DNA from: an uncultured Lachnospiraceae bacterium
GTDB lineage: Bacteria; Bacillota; Clostridia; Lachnospirales; Lachnospiraceae
Assembly: GCA_947588845.1 (NCBI GenBank)
Contig: CANQAR010000012.1
Location: forward strand, 1 to 49,515
Direction of reading: 5' to 3'
DNA: 49,515 bases
Part shown: positions 44,209 through 49,515 of the stretch, piece after piece
Numbering within the stretch: position 1 is the stretch's first letter
Layout of the letters: the number at the start of each line of letters is the position of its first letter
Translations under genes and position numbers: made by a program
Notes under the pieces: model-generated
The model's database searches: none
What the model was told of the DNA's origin: nothing
What the model saw: the letters and a program-made list of their open reading frames with translations, nothing else

Positions 44209-45462
44209 TTACTCCGCCACGTCAGGCAGTCTCACAAAATGCTTCAGTTCATATCCTTCCATCTGCTCTGGATGGAGCATTGCCACCCAGTCTTCAAACT
44301 TCTCGACAACCGCGGCGCTCGCCATGTAATAATCCTTGCCGTACACAAAGATCTGATCTTCCTGAAATGCCTTGAACTCGGCCATCAGCGGGTCTCCGTA
44401 ATCCGCGTTCTCAAGCAGATCCTGTTTGTCCGGCGTGTAGAGAATCATACTTGACATGACAATTATATCGGCGTCCCTGGCTTTCTCAAGGAACTCCTCC
44501 ATCCCGAGCTGCACGCTGCCTTCTCCCTCAAGATCCGCAAGCGCGTACGTTCCTCCGGCCGCCTCGATCGTCTGCGCCGTGCGCGACCCTCCCGGCACCG
44601 TATAGACAACGCCGCTGTAGATCGAACCATAAGCGACCACCGGCCTGGATTCCTCCGGGATCTCCGCCATCTGCGCCCTGAGCTCATCAATCCGCGCGAT
44701 ATTCGCATCCAGAACTTCCTGCGCTTTCTGATCTTCGTTGTAGAACGCCGCAAAAAACTTCATCCACTCCATCAGCGCCTCATCCGATTCCTCCGCCCAG
44801 TCGTAATCGACCACATACGGAATGGAAAATTCCTCGAGCTGCGGTCCAAGCTGGAGCGCCGGCTCTCCCGCGCTGAGCACCACCAGATCCGGAGCAAGCC
44901 CGGCAATCTCCTCGATATTCAAAACACCCTGCTCTCCCTGCTCCAGATAAGTGATTCCGCCGTTTTCCAGCTTCTCCACGATCTCAGGGATCGTCCAGTC
45001 CGACGCCGGCGTCGACACTGCCGCGATCGTATCATACAGACTCCCCCCTCCAAGCTCTTTCAGCATTCCAATCTGTGTCGTGGAATCATATACGACATGC
45101 TCCACCGGAGTCCGGATCACCATCATATCTTCATACCCTTCCGGGATCTCCGTTTCCTTCGGCACGAGAAGTCTTTTGTTTCCGTCCCCGTCCGTCAGAA
45201 GCTTCACGCCGTTCTCCAGATATTCGATATTAAACTGCTTTGCGTACTGAATCCCCGCGCTTTTTGTTTGCCCGATCCCGCCGTCTTCTCCCGCGGAACC
45301 TGCTTCCGTCACAGCCTCTGCTTCTCCGGCTCCACTTCCGGACTCCAGTTCCGTCTCTGTCCCATCGGCTCCGAAAACAATTCTTAAACCCGGCGTTCCC
45401 GTGCACATGACCCCGGCGAGAATCACGGCGGTCAGTTTTTTCATGATCTGTTTTCTTTTCAT
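44209..45462 (-). CDS. BtuF/FecB-family ABC substrate-binding protein, first copy
   Basis: 417 residues. Signal peptide, short acidic linker (residues ~32-65), then the class III binding fold with MMVIRTPVEHVVYDSTTQIG, APDLVVLSAGEP, GSIYSGVVYTVPGG and a C-terminal FEDWVAMLHPEQMEGYELKHFVRLPD. It is a paralogue of 33285-34550 along its whole length. No lipobox is evident. AAGGAGG lies five bases before the ATG, and the radical SAM gene ends 12 bases upstream. Riboswitch-controlled as part of the first transcription unit. The substrate is inferred to be a corrinoid. Confidence 0.9.
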   Translation of the reverse strand: MKRKQIMKKLTAVILAGVMCTGTPGLRIVFGADGTETELESGSGAGEAEAVTEAGSAGEDGGIGQTKSAGIQYAKQFNIEYLENGVKLLTDGDGNKRLLVPKETEIPEGYEDMMVIRTPVEHVVYDSTTQIGMLKELGGGSLYDTIAAVSTPASDWTIPEIVEKLENGGITYLEQGEQGVLNIEEIAGLAPDLVVLSAGEPALQLGPQLEEFSIPYVVDYDWAEESDEALMEWMKFFAAFYNEDQKAQEVLDANIARIDELRAQMAEIPEESRPVVAYGSIYSGVVYTVPGGSRTAQTIEAAGGTYALADLEGEGSVQLGMEEFLEKARDADIIVMSSMILYTPDKQDLLENADYGDPLMAEFKAFQEDQIFVYGKDYYMASAAVVEKFEDWVAMLHPEQMEGYELKHFVRLPDVAE

Positions 45463-45474
45463 TTTTCCTCCTTA

Positions 45475-46464
45475 CTATCTGCTTTGCGCAAATTGAAATG
45501 ATATTTTTTTCATCAGACAGTCCAGCTCGTCAAATCCTCCGCACAAAATCCCACGCGACGGACAGCCTCCGCTGCATGCCTCCCGGTAAACGCAGGTCCC
45601 GCAGCGCTCTGGTCTTGCACAGCCAATCCGAAGCGGGCGGACTGTAGAATGAACATTGCCCATATAATATTCCGGCCGTCCCGCAAGACTTCCGCATGGA
45701 TAACAGTCCCCCTGCGGCAGTACGGCCATCGCCTCTCCCCGCGCGGCATAACAGTAATCCCTGCAGGGCTCCTTCGCGCCCAGAGAGCAGGCCGCCTTCT
45801 CAAATTCGCGGACGACCAGAGGTCTCTCAAGCAGGCGGTTCACTGCGTCCAGACGCTCCTTCAGCCGCAAAAGCCCCAGTCTGAGCGTTTCGGCTTCGGC
45901 CGGGCCCGTCTCCCCGTCCTCTGCCCTTCCCGCCACACGCAGAAGATCAAGCCCGATCCCGCCGACATTTCCGAGATAGAGCGCCATGTCGACCAGATCC
46001 GCCAGATGCTCCGCGTTGTCCCGCGTCACAACCGCGTTCAGATTTACCATGATTCCATGCTCGCCCAGCAGCCGCACGCCTTCCACCGCCTCTTGCGTTT
46101 TTCCCCGCAGCTTTTCGTTGATCCCGGGTTTTCCGTCAAAGCTCACTCCGACGGCAACCCGGTTTCTTTTGAGCAGTTTGGCGGTCCGGTCGGTGAGCAG
46201 CGTCGCGTTTGTCTGAATCGAGCATCTTGCCGGCAGCCGGCGCCTGCGGACATATTCCAGGATCTCCTCAAGCAGCGGCAGATTCATCAGCGGCTCTCCT
46301 CCCGCGAACTGCAGACGGAACGGACGGTTTCCCACCTGCTGCAGCGCCTTTTCGGCCGTCCTCATCTCCATCTTCACGGACGACCTGCCCGCGGCATAGC
46401 AGTACCTGCAGCAAAGATTACATTCCCCCGTCAGCCACAAAACCAGATAAGAACAGTTCATCAA
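45475..46464 (-). CDS. Radical SAM/SPASM-domain enzyme
   Basis: 329 residues. The radical SAM cluster is CX3CX2C at residues 15, 19 and 22 (GECNLCCRYCYAAG), followed by FAGGEPLMN for S-adenosylmethionine binding. The C-terminal SPASM region has CYPCGSLAG and the CX2CX5CX3C array (CGTCVYREACSGGC) with a later Cys, enough for two extra [4Fe-4S] clusters. SPASM enzymes usually modify peptides or protein side chains (sulfatase maturation, sactipeptides, quinohaemoproteins). No small precursor-peptide ORF was found within the locus. The start is TTG at 46464 or ATG at 46461; AAGGAG spacing favours the TTG. The presence of such an enzyme in a chelatase/corrinoid operon is unexplained. Confidence 0.88.
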   Translation of the reverse strand: MMNCSYLVLWLTGECNLCCRYCYAAGRSSVKMEMRTAEKALQQVGNRPFRLQFAGGEPLMNLPLLEEILEYVRRRRLPARCSIQTNATLLTDRTAKLLKRNRVAVGVSFDGKPGINEKLRGKTQEAVEGVRLLGEHGIMVNLNAVVTRDNAEHLADLVDMALYLGNVGGIGLDLLRVAGRAEDGETGPAEAETLRLGLLRLKERLDAVNRLLERPLVVREFEKAACSLGAKEPCRDYCYAARGEAMAVLPQGDCYPCGSLAGRPEYYMGNVHSTVRPLRIGCARPERCGTCVYREACSGGCPSRGILCGGFDELDCLMKKISFQFAQSR

Positions 46465-46527
46465 CCCGCGCGTCTCCTTTTCTTTTCTCTGCGCATACAG
46501 GCCCCCTTTTGCTTTCTCATAAATCTC

Positions 46528-47556
46528 TCACTGCAGATCCCCGTGCCGCATCAGCAGATAGACGACGATCGGTGCTCCGATAACCGCCGTGATTGCTCCA
46601 AGCGGCAGTTCGACCGGGGACAGAAGATTTCTCGCCGTAAAATCACAGAGGCCTGCCATCATCCCTCCTCCGAGCGCCGCCGCAGGAATCAGGATCCGGC
46701 TGTCAGACGTCCGGAACAGGATCCGGCATATATGAGGCACCGCAAGTCCGATAAAAGAGATTGGCCCTGCGAACGCCGTGACCGCCGCCGTCAGCACACT
46801 TGAAAAGAGGATCAGCGCATACCGGACCAGCCTGACACTGATCCCCATGCTTTCCGCGTATTTATCTCCCATATGAAGCGCGTTCAGAGGCTTCGCGAGA
46901 CAAAACGACAACAGAATCACCGGGGAAACGATCGCGTACAGGAGACCGATCTGATTCCAGGTAAAACCAGAAAAGCTCCCCATCGACCAGAGCGTAAACA
47001 TCTGTATGTTTTCTTTTTCGGCAAACGAAGTGAGCAGGCTGATCGCCGCGCTGCAGACATATCCCGCCATCATTCCGATAATCAGCAGCGTGGTGATGCT
47101 TTTTACCTTTCTGGCCGCGGCAATCACGATGCTCATGACAAGCATGGCTCCAAGAAATGCCCCCGCGAACAAAAACGCGGAAGTGACTCTTTTTACCCCG
47201 AAGGTAAATCCGCCGAGGAATACCAGTCCGACAAACAGAGAGGAACCGGACGATATCCCGAGAACATACGGCTCCACAATCGGATTCGCGAAAAAGGTCT
47301 GAAGCAGGAAGCCCGCCACGGCGAGAGCAGCGCCGCCAGCCGCAGAGGCAAATGCGCGGGGCATGCGTATCCTGCGGATAATAAGATAAGCCGTGTCCGA
47401 GGGATCCGCTTTTCCCGTAAGGATACAGAAAATATCCCGTATGGAAATATCGGCCGAGCCGACTCCCACATTCAGGAAGAAAACCGCCAGGAGCGCCGCC
47501 AGCAGGAAAAAGAACAGAAAGACGCGGCGCACGGCAGTTTTCTTATTTCCGCTCAA
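46528..47556 (-). CDS. BtuC/FecCD-family permease, first copy
   Basis: 342 residues, about nine to ten helices; FecCD motifs [36 protein letters not shown] and [20 protein letters not shown]. It is near-identical in layout to 35979-37010, and most helices can be aligned without gaps. Its ATG overlaps the chlI-like stop by four bases (ATGA), so translation is coupled. There is no ATPase gene in this half of the locus, so it must use the ATPase at 34701-35927 or one elsewhere. Confidence 0.92.
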   Translation of the reverse strand: MSGNKKTAVRRVFLFFFLLAALLAVFFLNVGVGSADISIRDIFCILTGKADPSDTAYLIIRRIRMPRAFASAAGGAALAVAGFLLQTFFANPIVEPYVLGISSGSSLFVGLVFLGGFTFGVKRVTSAFLFAGAFLGAMLVMSIVIAAARKVKSITTLLIIGMMAGYVCSAAISLLTSFAEKENIQMFTLWSMGSFSGFTWNQIGLLYAIVSPVILLSFCLAKPLNALHMGDKYAESMGISVRLVRYALILFSSVLTAAVTAFAGPISFIGLAVPHICRILFRTSDSRILIPAAALGGGMMAGLCDFTARNLLSPVELPLGAITAVIGAPIVVYLLMRHGDLQ

Positions 47557-48575
47557 TTCATCATCTCCTCTACCAGCGACAGATCAAACCCGGCTTCCTC
47601 AAACGGCTTCCTGCGCATCCGGTGAGGCAGCACCAGGCAGGCGGCCTGCATAACTTCTTCTTTTTCCACCCGCGTTTTTCCATTGTAGGAGGCAAGCGTC
47701 ATGGCTGTCTTCAGCATCATGATATCCGCTCTGTGTCCGTCTACCTCGAGCTGAATACAGATCCTGGCGATCAGCTCCATGATTTCCTGCGAATAAACGA
47801 CCCGGCTCAGTCTTTTCTGCGCTGCCAGGATACGTTCTCTCAGTTCCTGCTGTTTCGGCTCGTATTCCTTCGCGAATCCCTCAGGATCGTTCTCATACTT
47901 CAGCCTGTTCCGGAGAACTTCCACTCTGCGCCGCACATCATGCTCTCCCGCCACCGTCACCGACAGGCCGAAGCGGTCAATCAGCTGCGGCCGTAGATCC
48001 CCCTCTTCCGGATTCATTGTCCCCGCCAGGATAAAAGCAGCCGGATGAGAATAGGAAACCCCTTCACGCTCTACCGTGTTTACGCCCATCGCCGCTGAAT
48101 CAAGCAGCACATCCACCACATGGTCGTCCAGCAGATTAATCTCATCCACGTAGAGAATGTTCCGGTTCGCGCGGGCAAGGATACCCTCCTCAAACTTTTT
48201 CCGGCCCGTACGGATCGCGTACTCCATATCAAGCGTTCCAACAACCCGGTCCTCCGTAGCGCTCACTGGAAGATCAATCACCCGCATGGGACGGTAAACC
48301 GTCTCCAGCTCCTCTCCTTTCTCCAGACGCTCCCTGCACTCATCACACAGATGTGCCTCATCCGCAGGATCGCATCCGAAGCGGCAGCCTTTTACCTCCT
48401 CGCGCAGAGGAAGCAGTTCCGCAAGCGCGCGCACGGCCGTCGACTTCGCCGTCCCCTTCTCCCCGCGGATCAGCACTCCCCCAAGTCCGGGGTTGATCAC
48501 ATTCAGGATCAGCGCCGTCTTCATATCTTCCTGTCCCACAATCGCAGTAAAGCAGTAGCCCTTCTTCTGTTCCAA
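47553..48575 (-). CDS. ChlI/BchI-like AAA+ chelatase ATPase
   Basis: 340 residues. Walker [10 protein letters not shown] (38-46), Walker [11 protein letters not shown], sensor/arginine-finger stretch [19 protein letters not shown] and the lid domain are all present, so it is a complete motor subunit of a Mg/Co chelatase. Between Walker A and the first conserved loop are four Cys (C64, C68, C77, C80; CX3CX8CX2C), likely a zinc or Fe-S knuckle, as found in many CobN-associated ChlI proteins. First gene of the riboswitch-controlled locus. The start is TTG with AGGAGG 10 bases upstream. Confidence 0.9.
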   Translation of the reverse strand: MEQKKGYCFTAIVGQEDMKTALILNVINPGLGGVLIRGEKGTAKSTAVRALAELLPLREEVKGCRFGCDPADEAHLCDECRERLEKGEELETVYRPMRVIDLPVSATEDRVVGTLDMEYAIRTGRKKFEEGILARANRNILYVDEINLLDDHVVDVLLDSAAMGVNTVEREGVSYSHPAAFILAGTMNPEEGDLRPQLIDRFGLSVTVAGEHDVRRRVEVLRNRLKYENDPEGFAKEYEPKQQELRERILAAQKRLSRVVYSQEIMELIARICIQLEVDGHRADIMMLKTAMTLASYNGKTRVEKEEVMQAACLVLPHRMRRKPFEEAGFDLSLVEEMMN

Positions 48576-48673
48576 CTGTCCGTCTCCTCCTGTATATTTT
48601 CTTTCCTAATTTTATTTTCTCTGGCAGGCCTGCTCCTCTAATCGGGCAGAGGCGGTTTTTCCCCCCTGCGCAC

Positions 48674-48704
48674 AAAAACCCGGGAACCATTTCCGGCTCC
48701 CGGG
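48674..48704 (-). terminator. Riboswitch expression-platform terminator
   Basis: Minus-strand stem CCCGGGAGCC / GGTTCCCGGG followed by TTTTT, about 100 bases before the chlI-like start and about 110 bases after the B12 box. It is a textbook intrinsic terminator in the leader, so control is by transcription attenuation. Confidence 0.8.
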
Positions 48705-48814
48705 CATAATATCCTAATCTATAAAAAGCGATATCCTTTTCCTGGTATATCGTAAGTTCCCTGCGCAGGCCCTGCAGGGTATTGATCGGATGTCTTGCTG
48801 TAACTGGAGCACAC

Positions 48815-49000
48815 CACAGATACCAGGCAGGTTTCCTGACTTACAGATCAACGCCCGCTTCACCTTCTCGCATGTCGGGTATGCAATGGTATATCGAAGC
48901 TCGCTCCCTGAATACAGTGACCAGTTCGTTTAGGATTCGCACCTAATTCCCTCTTCAGAACAAAGCATTAGGAAAATGCCGTCCTGCACCTGATATATAA
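48815..49000 (-). promoter_or_regulatory. Cobalamin (B12) riboswitch
   Basis: On the minus strand the aptamer has GGTGC near its 5' end, GAGGGAATTAGGTGCGAATCC (the AAGGGAA / GGTGAAAATCC region), a CACTGT following the ACGAACTGGT segment, and the B12 box AAGTCAGGAAACCTGCC at about 48842-48825. These are the defining elements of the adenosylcobalamin class. It precedes a terminator and the chelatase/corrinoid operon. Binding of adenosylcobalamin is expected to favour termination and repress the locus. Confidence 0.92.
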
Positions 49001-49034
49001 CACTAAATTTTATTATTTATAATTTATAGTAACA

Positions 49035-49063
49035 AATATACTATATATCAGCCGTTATGTCAA
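49035..49063 (-). promoter_or_regulatory. Promoter of the corrinoid/chelatase locus
   Basis: Minus-strand TTGACA (49063-49058), exactly 17 bases, TATATT (49040-49035), placing the transcript start about 30 bases before the riboswitch aptamer. Confidence 0.75.
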
Positions 49064-49089
49064 TGTCTTTATCTGCACATGCATTACTG

Positions 49090-49124
49090 ATACTGTTCAC
49101 TTGTTACTGTTCACTCCCCTGAGT
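49090..49124. repeat. Fragment of the dispersed element end
   Basis: Two adjacent copies of the ACTGTTCACT end sequence (TACTGTTCACTTGTTACTGT then TCACTCCC), as at the left end of copies A and B, without the rest of the element. It lies between the riboswitch promoter and the transposase remnant. Confidence 0.4.
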
Positions 49125-49160
49125 TTGGAAGTTTGGAGTCAATAAAAAGTCCGGTATCCC

Positions 49161-49515
49161 TTGCAGATACTGGAAATTTTACGTCCAAAAGGCATCTACC
49201 TGGCCATCCAGGAAAGCATCTATGACAGCGCTTCCCGCCAGAGCAGGACCAGGACAGTCAAAAGTCCCGGTTACCTGGATGACCTGAAAAAAAAATATCC
49301 CGACCCTGTTGCCCATTTTCAGCAGGTTGTCTCGCAAAAGAACATCTCTTTCAATAAAGACACCGGTGAGATCGTTGACGGGGAGAGCCTGGAACTGGAT
49401 GAGGAAAAGATCCGGGAGGAAGAGAAATACGACGGCTGTTATTCCATTGTGACGAGCGAACTTTCCATGAGTGACAGGCGGATGCGTGAGATCTACCGGG
49501 GGCTTGCCCGCATAG
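49161..49515 (+). pseudogene. IS1634-family transposase, internally deleted (runs off window)
   Basis: The open frame reads GIYLAIQESIYDSASRQSRTR, then GYLDDLKKKYPDPVAHFQQVV, which is the N-terminus of IS1634-type (IS4 superfamily) transposases. It jumps within a few residues to LELDEEKIREEEKYDGCYSIV and LSDRRMREIYRGLARI, which normally lies several hundred residues further on. The middle of the protein, with most of the DDE catalytic site, is missing, so this is a deletion derivative. It continues beyond the window edge. The TTG at 49161 is a nominal start. Confidence 0.75.

Noticed and set aside
37189-48575. Magnesium chelatase for (bacterio)chlorophyll synthesis
   Set aside because: No other photosynthesis genes are present, and the locus contains CbiZ, BtuFCD-like genes and a B12 riboswitch.

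Overview
The window reads as chromosome of a low-GC-lineage, strictly anaerobic gut Firmicute, most likely a Lachnospiraceae member. The reasons are the protein style (acidic, Glu/Thr/Ser-rich tails and linkers on solute-binding proteins, many MATE exporters, LytTR and BceRS-type regulation), strong AGGAGG ribosome-binding sites, sigma-A promoters with 17-nt spacers, and B12-riboswitch control of a chelatase locus. This assignment is an inference; no rRNA gene or tRNA was seen.

1-8.6 kb is an AT-richer, decaying accessory region. It holds remnants of peptide-antibiotic sensing and resistance modules: a 3'-truncated ABC ATPase, a histidine kinase without its N-terminus, a lantibiotic-type permease interrupted by a TGA, a helix-turn-helix gene interrupted by a TAG, a LytTR regulator with a 3'-deleted AgrC-like kinase joined to a membrane protein, and a response regulator without its receiver domain. 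Among them are an orphan HicB-like gene, a CPBP membrane protease and a small zinc-ribbon protein.

8.6-13.7 kb is an intact two-component system plus FtsX-type ABC transporter (kinase, regulator, permease, ATPase, all on the minus strand), with an 11-bp direct-repeat operator candidate upstream. 13.8-32 kb is mostly metabolic: nitroreductase, nucleotidyltransferase, carbamate kinase, three MATE exporters, shikimate kinase, D-Ala-D-Ala ligase, an MGMT-family protein, an ArsC/Spx-like protein, DNA polymerase IV, an M20 amidohydrolase and a polar amino-acid ABC importer. An AT-rich Panacea-type toxin-antitoxin pair sits in the middle, and copies of a dispersed palindromic element lie between genes.

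32.3-49.1 kb is the most interesting part: one long minus-strand locus that starts at a strong promoter and a cobalamin riboswitch with an intrinsic-terminator expression platform. In order of transcription it encodes a ChlI-like AAA+ ATPase, a BtuC-like permease, a radical SAM/SPASM enzyme, a BtuF-like binding protein, a ChlD-like AAA+/vWA protein, CbiZ (adenosylcobinamide amidohydrolase), and a CobN-type chelatase large subunit. After an internal promoter come a second BtuC-like permease, a BtuD-like ATPase with an extra C-terminal domain, a second BtuF-like protein and a TIM-barrel protein. Taken together this suggests corrinoid capture, tail removal by CbiZ, and metal handling by a three-part CobN-ChlD-ChlI chelatase, all shut off when B12 is plentiful. 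The roles of the radical SAM enzyme, the TIM-barrel protein and the BtuD extension are unknown. The window ends in an internally deleted IS1634-type transposase.
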